From positions 174,118-238,117 of the forward strand of contig WBMW01005920.1 in the NCBI GenBank assembly GCA_013396635.1: DNA of 64,000 bases, given 5' to 3'. The stretch is from Penelope pileata (lineage: Eukaryota > Chordata > Aves > Galliformes > Cracidae). Of the stretch, positions 1 to 11,300 are shown piece after piece; position 1 is the stretch's first letter; each line of letters begins with the position of its first letter. A model generated the notes under the pieces. That model was not told the origin of the DNA and did not search any database. It was given only the letters and a program-made list of their open reading frames with translations. A program made the translations under genes and the position numbers.

Positions 1-40
1 CTTCTCAAAACTGTTCCTCAAGCTTCCACTCTCTCTCTCN

Positions 41-166
41 AATCACAGCTATTGAGATTTGAAGCAATAATTAATTCAAGGAAGTCCCATGACCTGTCAG
101 ACTAGATGATCACAATGGTCACTTCTGGCTTTAAAATCTGTGGAGTTCCTGGCTTCTGTGTTGTGA
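41..166 (+). repeat. N-bounded duplicate of 376-501 (probable assembly artefact)
   Basis: These 126 bases are identical to 376-501. They are bounded by single undetermined bases at 40 and 167, and both outer flanks are CT-rich simple sequence. A biological duplication would not be expected to have one N exactly at each edge. The simplest reading is that a misplaced or redundant contig was set into a gap within the CT repeat of the LTR. Content: the 3' tail of an ancient CR1 (see 376-490). Confidence 0.8.
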
Positions 167-167
167 N

Positions 168-370
168 TCTCTCTCTCTCAAGCTTCCTCCTCCAATTGTT
201 CCCTCAAGCTACTTTCTTCTCTGCCTGGCTGCCCTTTATCTAAGCCTGGGGCCACTCCGCCCCAGGTCCACCCCTTCCGGTCACAGGTGCAAGTGACTCC
301 CCAGGCCAGCCACGCCCCTCCACCATGTGCTCGATCACCAGCTCATACTGGGATCAACTGTTTCCCTACA
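168..370 (-). mobile_element. Edge of an unidentified LTR (putative)
   Basis: On the minus strand this block starts at 370 with TGTAGGGAAAC, a TG start as expected of an LTR, and is clearly richer in G+C than its surroundings. About 130 bases further on it has a TATA-like AGATAAAGG, then short repeats of the core AAGCTTGAGG(G)AAC. On the plus strand these repeats sit near 177-187 and 198-210, and again at 13-27 beyond the duplicated piece, so 1-39 probably belongs to the same element. The flank just right of the edge is aggtc (371-375), which would be half of a target duplication whose other half lies left of the window. I cannot name the family. A GC-rich unique segment is the alternative. 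Confidence 0.4.
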
Positions 371-375
371 AGGTC

Positions 376-490
376 AATCACAGCTATTGAGATTTGAAGC
401 AATAATTAATTCAAGGAAGTCCCATGACCTGTCAGACTAGATGATCACAATGGTCACTTCTGGCTTTAAAATCTGTGGAGTTCCTGGCTT
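376..490 (+). mobile_element. Ancient CR1 LINE, 3' tail
   Basis: The string GTCAGACTAGATGATCACAA, followed by GGTCACTTCTGGCTTTAAAA, matches the near-terminal 3' untranslated region of old amniote CR1 elements, which read like 'agactagatgatcacaatggtcccttctggcctt'. The piece is 5' truncated and is not followed by a clean octamer tail. It lies directly beside the putative LTR edge at 370. Confidence 0.7.
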
Positions 491-502
491 CTGTGTTGTG
501 AA

Positions 503-1520
503 TGTCAATGAGACTGCCAATTAGTGTGGGTTTTTTTTGATGTGGGCACGTGTTCATGGGGAGCTGAGACCATCAAATTAATTTTTAAGCCATTAAAGTG
601 GTTCATTCACTGAATAATGATTGTCACGAAGCACGATCAAAATGTAAAAGAGAAAGCATATATGTTTTCTTAGAACAAAAAAGAAAGAATAAGAAAATAC
701 AAATATAATGCACAGTTTTAACCATCTCATACTTTCCCATCACTGAATGTCATGTATAAATTGTTTTATCTTTCAGTACATTGTTATTTTTATTCCTTAG
801 AATAGAGAAACATTACTAAGACAGTGCTTGATGGGAGAGCTTTTTATGCCAATGCTAAGAACTAAATATCTAAGTAGTGGCTGATCCTTGATCTCTTGGG
901 AGAGACGATATCTATTCAAAAGGCATAGACAAATATGAACAGTTAATCATCTTTAGTCTTGATTTTTCATGCATTTCAGATGCATGGTATGTTTTTGCAT
1001 TCACTAAAATCAGTGGACCTTTAATCGCTTTATAAGTTAATGGCAGGTTTGTCATTTTAATAAAAAGACATGAAATACGGCTGTATGCGTGGATGAAAGG
1101 AGGTGAAAAGGGGAAATGGCTTCCAAGTAACATGAGGTTTTACATATTGATTAGCATGCAAGTGTAGAAACATGAGATCAGTGACTAAATTACATGTCTT
1201 TGGTGGGATGAGCTCAACTCACTAGCAAGCAGTGAATCATACTTTGGGTGCAACACAGGTTTGTGAGCTTTCTTCATGTGTTTTATTTTTTTTCAGTTAT
1301 ACTAGATAGTGTTGGTGTGCTTAATACCAAAATGTATTCACAGTGGCGTTTCAACTGCTATGGAGTGGAGCTTCTTGTAAAGCCACCCAAGATGAAAGTT
1401 TCTATCCTGTGCAAAAATTAAACAAAATTAATACTATCCTTTTAGCTTCAAGGTAGAGATGTTATTGCAAAATCTAATTTTACAATCCTTCCTTTGATTA
1501 TTGACTTTGTCTGTGTGTCT
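503..1520. other. AT-rich unique DNA, nothing recognised
   Basis: There is no repeat family, RNA gene or convincing open frame here. A 73-codon minus frame at 912-1133 has no recognisable domain and is of a length expected by chance. Confidence 0.6.
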
Positions 1521-1524
1521 CTTC

Positions 1525-1915
1525 AATATAAGCCTTCTGGAGAAGAGCAGGCTGCGGGGGGACCTGATAGCAGCCTTCCAGTACCTGAAGGGGGCCTACA
1601 GGAAAGCTGGGGAGGGGCTTTTTACAAGGATAGATAATGACAGGACAAGGGGTAATGGTTATAAACTGGAAGAGGGTAGATTTAGACTAGATATAAGGAA
1701 GAAATTCTTCAGTGTGAGGGTGGTGAGACACTGGAACAAGTTGCCCAGAGAAGTCGTTGATGCCCCCTCCCTGGAAGTATTCAAAGCCAGGCTGGATGGG
1801 GCTTTGAGCAACCTGGTCTGGTGGGAGGTGTCCTTGCTCATGGCAGGGGGGTTGGAACAAGATGATCTCTAAGGTCCCTTCCAACCCGAACCATTCTATG
1901 ATTCTATGAATATAC
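1525..1915 (+). mobile_element. CR1 LINE, 5'-truncated 3' end (young avian subfamily)
   Basis: This is the last part of CR1 ORF2 plus the short 3' UTR. The frame runs open from upstream to the stop at 1870-1872 and encodes the C-terminal region after the reverse transcriptase, including RFRLDIRKKFFSVRVVRHWN and LPREVVDAPSLEVFKARLDG. The 3' end reads AAGGTCCCTTCCAACC and then closes with two ATTCTATGA units, the typical CR1 tail. Over about 109 shared residues it differs from the copy at 24994-25965 at only about seven positions, so both belong to one relatively recent subfamily. The element is 5' truncated, as most CR1 copies are, and cannot move by itself. Confidence 0.95.
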
Positions 1916-3357
1916 TGTAAAATTCGCTGTAGAAAGGCCATGTTAAATGAGAACACTTTTTTTCTGGATTTGGTGGCAGTCTGTATCTCACATGGTACCT
2001 TGCAGCTTTAATTTTTCTTTTTATTTATAAATGGGTGCTGTCCCTAGGGATCAGTCTCGAAACTCAATCTCTCCTCTTTAACAAGGTCTAATATTATTGA
2101 GTGACAAGAAAAGTAAAGAGCATTTGTGATTGTCTTGCAGTTGGCAAACTCCAGCCTTCAATATGCTTGTTTCTTGAAGCCTGCTGCCATTCAGAGTACT
2201 AAAATTGAATTTGCAATTACTGACTAAGAAAAGCATTCCTGGTATTTTTAAAATTATGCCCCCTCAGAATAAGGAGGCCATTCACTTTTGTTCTATGTTG
2301 GACTGGTTTCTGAGGAACCTTCAAGAAATGAGACAGTTATTTCTCTGCTACCAATTGAATTGGAAGTAAGAAAGTCTGTGCTTTCATTCAAAGAGATTTC
2401 CAAATATATCAGCAGCAGTTTGTCTTTCCTCTGTGCTGGATTCTGAAAATGCAGAGTGGGGAGAAAGTCATCTGTCTGGACAGCACTGGAATAAACTGAG
2501 TTACCTTAGGCTGCAAAATCTCTGGAGTAGAATAACTGTCAGCCGCTGACTCCACTTCAGAAATCCCTATGTGAAATCCTATTGCATACCTTAGGATGGC
2601 GACATAAATCAAATGTTCTCAGCGGTTTTATCCCAAGCTGCCTGTGTTATCTTGGGAGAGGAAAAATTGGACGGTCTTGAGTAGCATTACTACAAGGTGG
2701 TTCATTTCAATTTGAGTTGAAAAGAGCTATTTCAAATGTTCATTTATTACTTTCAGTATTCATTTTCTTTACTTGCTCACATTTGGGAATGGTGTAGAGG
2801 AATTTTGTTTTGTTTTCAGCTTTTTTGCAGATCACCTTCAGCTGTTTCATAAACAGCCAATTGCCCAAAGAGATCGCCATACCAACTGCTCTGAGAAACA
2901 TTTATTAAGATGATCATAGTTCTTTTTCCATTAAAGACGATAAACTTAATCCCTGAAAAAATAACGACAAGGATCTGGTGACTAGATCTTTTGCACTGTA
3001 GTGGCAGCTAAACTGCTGCTTTTTTGCATGGACACACGAGAGTGCTCTTTACCCAGGGGTATCATCAGGTGTGGTAGTAACAGTTCATAAGTGATTTCTC
3101 CTTTTCTCTGGACTATGGTGATAGGAAGAAAGACATGTCTGAAATATCTTTATTGCACTCAACATGCTGGTGCATCTTCAGGAACGGATTTTGCACAGAT
3201 AGTTAAGACCAGAATTCGTGTGGACTTTCGTCTGTGTATTGCTATATGAAAGCTCTTTTACATTCCTGCCCAAAACAGAGAACTGTGCCTTACTGGGAGT
3301 TCCCACTACAGACAGCGAGATGGGGGCAGCTAGTCTTCTGCCAGGGTGATTACCCTG
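1916..3357. other. Unique intergenic DNA, nothing recognised
   Basis: There are no recognisable repeats or coding signals. A 67-codon minus frame at 2409-2612 looks accidental. Confidence 0.6.
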
Positions 3358-3925
3358 TGTTGTGGTTTAACACTGTGGGTAGATAAGCACCACACAGCCT
3401 TTCACTCACTGCTTCCACTCCTGGTTGGAAGGAGAGAAAATTGAAAAGAAAAAGGAAAATAAGTAGAACTTGTGGATTGAGATAAAAACTGTTTACTAAG
3501 ATAGAAAAGAAAGAGAGAAATAATAGTAATTATATTTATATATAATTATATATACTGTATATATGATTATATCTATTATATATATATTTATATAATATAA
3601 TCATATACTTTTACAAAACAAGTGATGCACAAAGCAATTGCTCACCACCTGCCAACTGATGCCCAGTCAGTTCCTAAGCAGTGCCTGTGCCCTGGCCAAG
3701 TCCCTTCAGTTTTATAGTTTTTTCACATGGTGTCACATGGTATGGAATATCCCTTTGCCCAGTTTAGGTCAGCTGCCCTGGTCCTGTCCCCTCCCAGCTC
3801 CTTGTGCCCCCCCCAGCCCTTCTGCTGGGAGGGCAGTTCGAGAAGCGGAGAAACTGCAATGTCTTTGGCTCTGTACAGCACTGCTCAGCAACAACTGAAA
3901 CATAGGTGTGTAATCAGCATTTCTA
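3358..3925 (-). mobile_element. Solo LTR of an avian ERVL-class endogenous retrovirus
   Basis: On the plus strand it opens with TGTTGTGGTTTAAC and CACCACACAGCC, then carries AACTTGTGGATTGAGATAAA, CATGGTATGGAATATCCC, GGTCAGCTGCCCTGGTCCTG and CAGCACTGCTCAGCAA. These are landmarks of a very common bird ERVL-class LTR whose sense strand is the minus strand here. The same landmarks recur in the same order in the LTR at 53277-53793. No internal retroviral genes flank it, so it is a solo LTR, left by recombination between the two LTRs of a provirus. The right edge is eroded (about 3925) and I found no target duplication, so this copy looks older than the one at 53 kb. Open plus-strand frames across it (3638-3936) are by-products of this sequence. 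Confidence 0.85.
3524..3611. repeat. AT-rich microsatellite expanded inside the LTR
   Basis: This is a run of TATA/TATT-type units. The LTR at 53 kb has only a short AATAACAGTAATGATAATTA segment at the matching place before TACAAAACAAGTGAT. The tract is therefore an expansion that arose inside the LTR after insertion or in its lineage. Confidence 0.85.
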
Positions 3926-5610
3926 TACAGAGGTGATTAGCTAAGTTCAGCAGTGTCTCTTTGCAAAAATTATTGTTCATTTGTTTTTATGTGAGTCCTT
4001 CTGGAATTTTACTTGTTGTAAGTTGTGACTGTTGCTTCTTGAACTTTCACTCTACACCTCCAAGAAGGGTCTGACTCTGCTTGCTTCGTGTTGTGGTGTC
4101 TTAGAGGATGACGCACTGCATGAACACTTTGAAGTGTTGTTTCTTACTTACTATGTTGATAACAATAGCGTTCCCTTTGCCTTTTTCTTCTCCTTTGCTC
4201 TAATTTTCCTGGTAAGAAATTACAGTAAGAACATGTGTTTAAGACTCCTTGTTTTCCTTCATGACTATGCTTATGCTTTATATGTTTTCCACTGATTTGT
4301 TATGAAATGTTTGTATATAGTTTAAAGTATATTCATCAAACATAAATGAACATGGTGGATTTATGAAGCATTAGCGTGGCTTCTTTTGCTTGTTCACTTA
4401 GAAATTTGCAAAATGTTGTAATTCCCAGAAAGCATCCCAGTTTTCATTAGTTCAGATCAGCAAGGCAAGACTGTTGTATTATTTGTTTGTTAAAATATTC
4501 AGAGCCAAAGCCTACCTTTACCTTTATCCAGATGTCTCCAAGGTACTTTATAATTAATCGCACTAACAAAACCAGAACAAAAGTTGCTTAATGGTATGGA
4601 TTACCAAAGATGTAGCACAGCAAAGTTTGATGGGCCACATCAAGCAAAGCTTATTAATGGAATTGATCATAATAAAATACTGAAATAAAAAAAACAAATC
4701 CACCCCACTTTCAGTGAAATAACTGCTTTTCTCAGAAGAAAAAACAAACTGATGGGAATATTGCCTAGCCAATGAACACTTCATATTGAAATTGGGTTAA
4801 TATCCTTCACACAGTTGACAGGTAAAAATTTGCATCAATCTGGTTCATGCACACGCGTGTATATAGTCAGACATTGTAGAGCTGTAAGAACGCATGTACA
4901 AAACTATAAAGTTCCCCGTAGAGTGGGAGATTTACTTGTGCATGGATTCTGTGAAAAAGGTGGTGTTAGCTCAAGGCATTGTGAAAATTCCTCTTTTCTC
5001 TTACTCTTTGGGCAGAGGTGCTTTCACTGAAGAACACTTATGAGGTGATTTATTGATGTTGTCCTGGAGCAGTATAGTCTGTTTTAAAGGATGGAAGATG
5101 GCTTTTATTGCCTGTATGGATTCCCCATCTCCATTTCAGCTACTTGCAACACTTTTTTTCTTTAAAGAAGTGTTCTGGGGACCTGATTGCCATTTCCATA
5201 ATAATTTCAATCTCTTGAGATAAAGTGTGATAATCTTGTTTCAAATCCCTATTTGGCAACCAACCAGTTCTCCAGATGCTTTTTTCTTTTGTCTGTAGAG
5301 CGTGCAGTACTAAAATACTCCTATCAGACTTGCATAGGTTGTCAGTTCTACTGAAAATCTGAATATTTATCTGCTTACTGTGGACAAAGGAGAACCTTAT
5401 AGTATAGGGTGTAATTATTCTTTGACAGTAGTTGGTGAATAAGGCTAAAATACAGAAGCAAAATATCTGTCTAAACCCTGAGAAGCAAAACTATTGTTTA
5501 TACACTCAAAAAAAAAAAAAAAGGTAAATACAGATACTCCTTTATTCTGAACAAACTCATGGACCCCACTGTATGTGTAATGGATTGTGAAGAAAGTTCT
5601 CTTAATCCAC

Positions 5611-5635
5611 ATTTCTTTCTTTCTAAGAAAGAAAT
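5611..5635. repeat. Short inverted repeat (11-bp arms)
   Basis: ATTTCTTTCTT is followed after three bases by AAGAAAGAAAT, giving a perfect 11-bp stem. The arms are low-complexity CTTT/AAAG sequence, so chance is likely. Confidence 0.5.
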
Positions 5636-6339
5636 ATCGTAACTTCATTTTTTTTTTTTTTTAAATTAAGGCATGGTCAGCTGCTATATTTCTAATCAAT
5701 GAAGTTTTAAGTTTTTACTGTGCTAAAGTGTGGCTGCAGTATCTGTGGTTCTGAGAATCTGCTTGAGCAGTTCTAGGCATCTTGCTTTTCTTGAGTAGAC
5801 TGTTACTTGGACATTGTAGAGAGGTTAGCCATTTTATGAACACAAATGTTGACATTGCCAGAAAATATTTTCACTCCTCAAAAAGTCCAGAAAATGAACA
5901 CCAGTCAAATCTGGCAATTTATATATGATGCATGTAAAGAAAAAGTGAGAAGTACAAAGACCTGATCCTATAGTTAAGATCACTAAGACCCAGAAACAGA
6001 CTGAATCCCCACTTTGCCCTTGTTTTTTTCACAATATTAATGGCAGACTAATTCTTTGTTATGCAGGGCCTATCTGTAAATGTTAATATTTCTGTCCTCC
6101 TCTGCTTGCCTGCAGAGATGGCAGACTCTTCTCATCAAGCATTCTGTGCTGTACTACCTAGCACAATACAAGCCCTACTCAAACACAAATTGTAGTAATA
6201 ATTAAGGGGCACAAGCCATTTCCTGCTTGTTTCTGGTCCTCACAAATCCACATATCTGAAAACAATTGGACTACTGTGATTATCTCTCTATCCAGAAGCA
6301 GAAAAAGTTTCCCTAAGCAGAGAAGACAATGCATTTTTG

Positions 6340-6480
6340 ATTAGAATATACCTGTCAGGTTGCAGTAGGCTAATTTAATAGCACCCACCTGAAAGACATT
6401 AGTTTTAATTTGGGATGCATCAGGAAGATGGGCTAATGACAATTTACCATTTATAACTGTATTTACAGTCCCCAAGTAAA
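6340..6480. promoter_or_regulatory. Weak candidate conserved noncoding element
   Basis: This non-repetitive stretch holds several homeodomain-type TAAT cores: TAATTTAATAG, TTTTAATTTGGG and GGCTAATGACAATTTACC. It has no coding frame. The call rests only on sequence texture and motif density. An unrelated AT-rich segment is the alternative. Confidence 0.15.
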
Positions 6481-7045
6481 TATAAGAATTTTAAACCAGC
6501 AAATAAATGCATCCAGGAAAACTGCTTTCCCACACATATCAATAAAGAGCAGAAATTCTAGGTTTCACAGGCAGTTCTGGCTCCCAAGGTATCCATTTAT
6601 TCTACCAATAGCTTGAAAGAAAATTACAGAAACATGATTAGTGAATTCATTAGACTCAGATGAGAGAAATATTCTGCTTGCTGTATTTGCAATGTTCTAC
6701 TTTAGCACTGGGTTGCATTGCTCTCAGAAGCCTCCAATCACTCTGATACCCTCTCTCAACTTTGCAACATAAGCTGATAAAAGGCAATTTGGTCTTATCA
6801 CTTACATCTGTAACTTCTTAGTAGAGCTGGCAGCAAAAGTTTGAGTACAGCTTGCTGATGCAATTTAGTTCAGCAGTTCCTACCTGGGGGATACTTAGAT
6901 TAACCCTCTGTCTGTTGCTGAGAAAGCTCCATTGCACATTCTCTTACTGCCTCTAACTCTTCCCAGCATGTTCCACTGTTTCTTCTGCCTTCTTGAAAAA
7001 TCTGTCTAGAATCTGAAGGACAACTTATAGGTTCTTTCTTCTTAA

Positions 7046-7070
7046 TTTTTTTTTTTTTTTTTTTTTTTTT
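7046..7070. repeat. Poly-T tract (25 T)
   Basis: An uninterrupted run of 25 T is followed by ACAG. It resembles a polypyrimidine tract before a splice acceptor, but no exon follows, and the next element is a CR1 tail fragment at 7146. Confidence 0.9.
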
Positions 7071-7145
7071 ACAGAAGAATATGGAGGAATTGGTTAGAAA
7101 ATCTCCTGGTGCTTGCTGTAGGTTTGGACAGTGCAATTCACTTGA

Positions 7146-7209
7146 GCAGGGGTTGGATGAGATGGCCTCCAGAGGTCCCTTCCAACCCCAGCTATTCTGT
7201 GATTCTGTA
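7146..7209 (+). mobile_element. CR1 LINE 3'-end fragment
   Basis: GCAGGGGTTGGATGAGATGG, AGAGGTCCCTTCCAACCCC and a tail of the ATTCTGTGATTCTGT type identify the last 60-odd bases of a CR1. The ORF2 stop and everything upstream are missing, so it is a very short 5'-truncated insertion. Confidence 0.9.
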
Positions 7210-8284
7210 ATTTCATTTTTCTTGAGTTGCATGCTGTATTGTCTGGAAGGTTTAAAGATTCTTGCAAAAGTGGCATCCCTCGTGTGAGGTGGCTGGAGGA
7301 AAAACATAGCTGTCTGTGTATGAGCCCAGTGGATCCTTTCTTTCTTTAAATGAAATTTTCAATTTTGCCGTGAAAGATACAGATGAATCAGTCAGAATGC
7401 CATCCAGACCTTGCATCATTTTGTCTCTGAGACCTCTTCCATAAAAGGAACAACTGATTTATGTTATAACATAGCCAGGCAAACCAGCAGCAGTGTGCTT
7501 ACAATTCCCTCCTATGGCTACTCCACAACATCTCTTCAGAAATTAATAACAAGACCAAGTGTTCTGTTGTTGCTAGTGGTGAAAGTGGGATAACTAAAAT
7601 TCAGAGAGATATTTTTCTACTGTAAGGGTGGAGGAAGTAGGAAAATATTTTGGTCTTTCTTCTACATGCTTTAAAGCAGTGTCACAAGCTCAACCCTTTG
7701 TTGTGATAGCGGGGCTGGATAAAGTGGCAGATTGGAGGCCTCTTGGGCTTCCCACATAAAGGGATGAAGAGATTCAGCATTGCAGTTCCCCTAGGTGGGC
7801 AAGGATCACTCGATCATAGGCATGATTGCACACTGAGTAAGCCGTCTCTCGTGTATTAATTAGTAGCTGCACTGAGTGTGGGAATCCCTCCATTCATGTG
7901 GGTCAGCAGGGCACACGGCAGAAAGAGAATACTTTGCAAAATATTAATTGAGGGAATATATCTCTTCTGTATCAGACTGAGTTAGAAATGTTTTGATGAA
8001 GAATGCAAGCACAGGATAATTTGATCAATGTGCAAATGGTTCTACCCATCCACAGTGGTGCAATGATCCCCAGTTATCTGTATTTCATGTCATACATGAA
8101 TTCAGTGGTCTAAGTTTGTCTTCTAATGCACTAAATTTCACTATTCAGATAAGCAAATGTCTTCTAAGAAGACCTGTATCTGTCAGGTTGACTAGTTGTA
8201 GCTGATCAAAATCCAGATTCACTTTGCCATATGGCATCAGAGATACTATTCAGTACTTTGCTCTGCGCTTTAAAAAAATGAATA
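7210..8284. other. Unique intergenic DNA
   Basis: Nothing is recognised with confidence. The part around 7830-7920, with TATTAATTAGTAGCTGC, is non-repetitive and could be regulatory, but this is only an impression. Confidence 0.5.
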
Positions 8285-8357
8285 ATAGAATCATTAAGGT
8301 TGAAAAAGGCCTCTAAGATCTAGTCCAACCGTCACCACCGTTCCAACCAAACCGTGA
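8285..8357 (-). mobile_element. CR1 LINE 3'-end fragment
   Basis: TAGAATCATTAAGGTTG, then AAGGCCTCTAAGATCTAGTC and CAACCGTCACCACC, is the reverse complement of a CR1 3' UTR of the 'AACCTTAATGATTCTA' type. The plus-strand stub at 54509-54557 ends in the same type of sequence. Only about 70 bases remain. Confidence 0.85.
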
Positions 8358-11300
8358 AGAGAGGAGCTGTGCTGTAAGAGGAGATAGCTCTTATGTTTGT
8401 TGTTAAACAGTTTGGGATTGTGAAATAACTGGATAGATTTCAAGAATGCAGAAGAGGTTTCATTAAGAGGGTTTTTAAAATCTTATAACGTTTTTATAAA
8501 GTCTTCTTTTGTGACAGTGGAAGTCAGTGGTGATTTCACTTGGAGTGGGTTTAGACCCTTTGTGATTGCAAATCTCAAATGCACTTGCAGCACAGAACAG
8601 ACAGGCAAACAACTCAGTATTTGTCCACAATATGAAGAGAGCAATGAAGTCAAAACATCACTGTCAGTACGCTAATGGGACTCTGTAGCATTGCTGCACT
8701 TAACTCTTTTTTTTTCTCAAAGGCAAAGAACTCAACAATCTGCAATGCTCTAGGAAATGGGATCAATTTGTAAAACTTGTTATGAAAGTACTTATCAGAA
8801 TTTCAAAAAATATTATTGCTTTGACTTCAGCAGAGCTTATTTACTGCCTCAGCCAGGGAGGGAGAACATCTATTTCTCTGTAAAGTGCTTATTGTTTCAG
8901 TTAAGTGTTATAGCAGTGCAAATTTGTTTTGCTTTTTGCTGTCTCAAGCTTTGGTCTGATCCTGCAACCTTTGTTTACGTGGTTAATGCATTTCAAAAGA
9001 AAAATTGTGTTTAATTAACTTGGACTAGACAAGAAGAGAGATAATTAGGGGTAATTTTCACAGGGGAGACTCCCTGATACCACCTGTTGGGAGAGGATCA
9101 GAAAGCTCCCCAGCAATGAAAGAAAATCCCGGTGACCAGACAGCTGTACTGAGAACATCTGCAGTAGTCAGCCTGGAGAGAGGAAGGATTTCTTGAGAGA
9201 AAACTCATGGTTAAATTAGATCTTTCATTTGGCAGAGTGCTCTGCTGTTTTCCTAGGGAAGTGAATCTCTGTGAATGTCTGGTGAGAAGGACCAGGTTAC
9301 GTTTGCAGGCTGTGTGGTTTGTTAGGTACTAGACCAACTTTTCACTTGCTTTTTGAAGTGGGGGAAGACACAGATGACATAGACAGGGACTGACCATAAG
9401 CTGGTGACCTGCTTGGTGAGGAGGGAAAACATCCTCAAATGGCTGGGACGGGGAGAGATGCCAAGATGCTGCTGGACTGCCACCAGATAACCTTCCTAGA
9501 GACAAGTTTCCATAGTTTTTAATCATCTTCTCTACCTTTTAAGGTCAAAAGTTCTTAACATAAATGTTTTGCAAGAATTGCTTGAGATTTCTCTGTTCTT
9601 TATGCAAATGAAGCATGTTTTCATCTGAAAAATAGTGTTTTACTATTTTGTTTCTTCTATCATTTATTTCTCACGTATTTTATGTGTTGAAGAACAGATC
9701 AAAAGAAGATTTTTATAAATTAAATTCATTTTTCTCAATGACCATATTTCCTCGTATTTTCTTAAATATTCTTTTCAAAAAATTGTAGTAAATTTTTGAA
9801 TATTGTATGACTTATTGAATAGAAAATAGATGTCTCCAGAAAAACATCTCAAAATGTCTTAATGACAGGCCAGTTCTGTATGTCTATCATCTTATATCTT
9901 TTACGATCATTCTTTCCTCACAGAGGAGACTCTGAATTAAAACACTTTGTTTTTTAAGAGTTCATCATCTTCTGTGACTAACTCCCTGTTGTTTATAGCA
10001 TCAAATATAGTTCTAGTAAAATGATTGTCATCACAAAGAAATATGACTTCATCTGAGTAATCAGCAGAAAAAGAAACATGAAATTCTGAGAAGAAAATAT
10101 GCTGCTTTCTATACCAATGTGTCAAAATGGGAAGAAGATGAAATATAGGGCATTTGGCACAATTCCTTCTGAACTGAATGGTTTTCAAAGTTTTCTGTGT
10201 GCGTTCAGCTGCTTCAGAACAGGTGTGTTCATTTCATGAAAGCTTTATTGAATTTGAGTCAGGTTTTAACAAGTCTGATGACTGTCAGCTCCTCAGAGCT
10301 TCCCTGAAGTGGATTTTGTTCCCTTAAGTCATGACTTAATTTCCCAAAGATTTCTTAATCAATGTTTCACTTCAAATTTTTTGAATAATTCCTTTGCAGC
10401 TTGCTGCAATAAATAAATCTGTAATGCATAAATGTTCTGTTAATTCAAATGTTCATGTATTGTAATGGGATGGAAAGTTAATAAGCAGATGAGATTAAGA
10501 AGTGACTGATGACTGTACGGTATTTCCACAGCGAGCAGAAATAGATAGGAATATCATGTCAGTTCTGCAGTCTTCCATCTGGTGGTCTACCTATGCTCCA
10601 TGCTGTGTACTAGTCAAAGCCTTGCTTTGCCCAATGCTAAAATTATTCTCATCTCCTTTCAACTCTGACCTGTTTTTTTTCCTTTGGTATCACCAAATTC
10701 CAACTCTCCAAATACTGTGTTTGCTAATCAATGCTGCCTTCCTTTTCTAATATGCAAAGTACAGCCACCACATCACTGCTGTCTATTTGCTTTCTTTCCC
10801 TTTCTCTGATCGTAACTGTTGAGCTATGATGTGCCTCTTACAATTAATGTGAGCATTGAGAGGAAGGCGTGTACAATTCCCCAATTTCCTACATACCAAA
10901 ACTATAGTGGGGAGCATGCTCTCCTTGGGGAAGCAATGCTTCTTGTGGCTCGTTACTGCTTTCTTCCACACTGACCTGGAGCTTTGCACAACTTATATAG
11001 GCCACCTCAACTTATTTAACTTGTAAAGCAGCTTGTAGAATGTGGCAATATTAAATGAAGGAATTGATGACTAGTAACACCTGAACTGATGGCATATCTA
11101 TTTAGGCAAAATATATCATATTATTTAGTGTTCTTAAAAAGAAAAACAGTGTTTCGGTCCAACAAAAAAAGTCTTCAAAATAATCTTTACTATAGGTTGT
11201 ATTAACCTGAGCCCTTGAAAGGTGTCTTAACAAGAGCTGAAATTGCAGTTACATCCTCCTTGATCTGGTTGTGGTATAATGATATTGCGAGGAAGTTTCC

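Larger units (their letters stand above)
3926..7045. other. Unique intergenic DNA with a few simple repeats
   Basis: There is no gene or clear mobile element. It holds a poly-A run near 5508-5522, a poly-T run near 5648-5662, a small hairpin at 5611-5635 and a moderately suggestive noncoding stretch at 6340-6480. Open frames at 4032-4295, 4815-5030 and 5445-5648 show no domain. Confidence 0.55.

Noticed and set aside
3638..3936. Two overlapping plus frames (69 and 86 codons)
   Set aside because: They lie within the antisense strand of the ERVL-class LTR. The same peptide pieces (HGMEYPFAQF / YGMEYPFGQF) recur at 53465-53755 because the LTR is repeated.
7046..7290. Poly-T plus ACAG followed by a 68-codon plus frame as a spliced exon
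   Set aside because: The open frame is half CR1 tail (7146-7209) and has no domain. The poly-T is better seen as a simple repeat.
8515..8565. Resemblance to an old amniote SINE ('gtcagtggtgatttcacttgg')
   Set aside because: It is too short and too diverged to separate from chance by eye.
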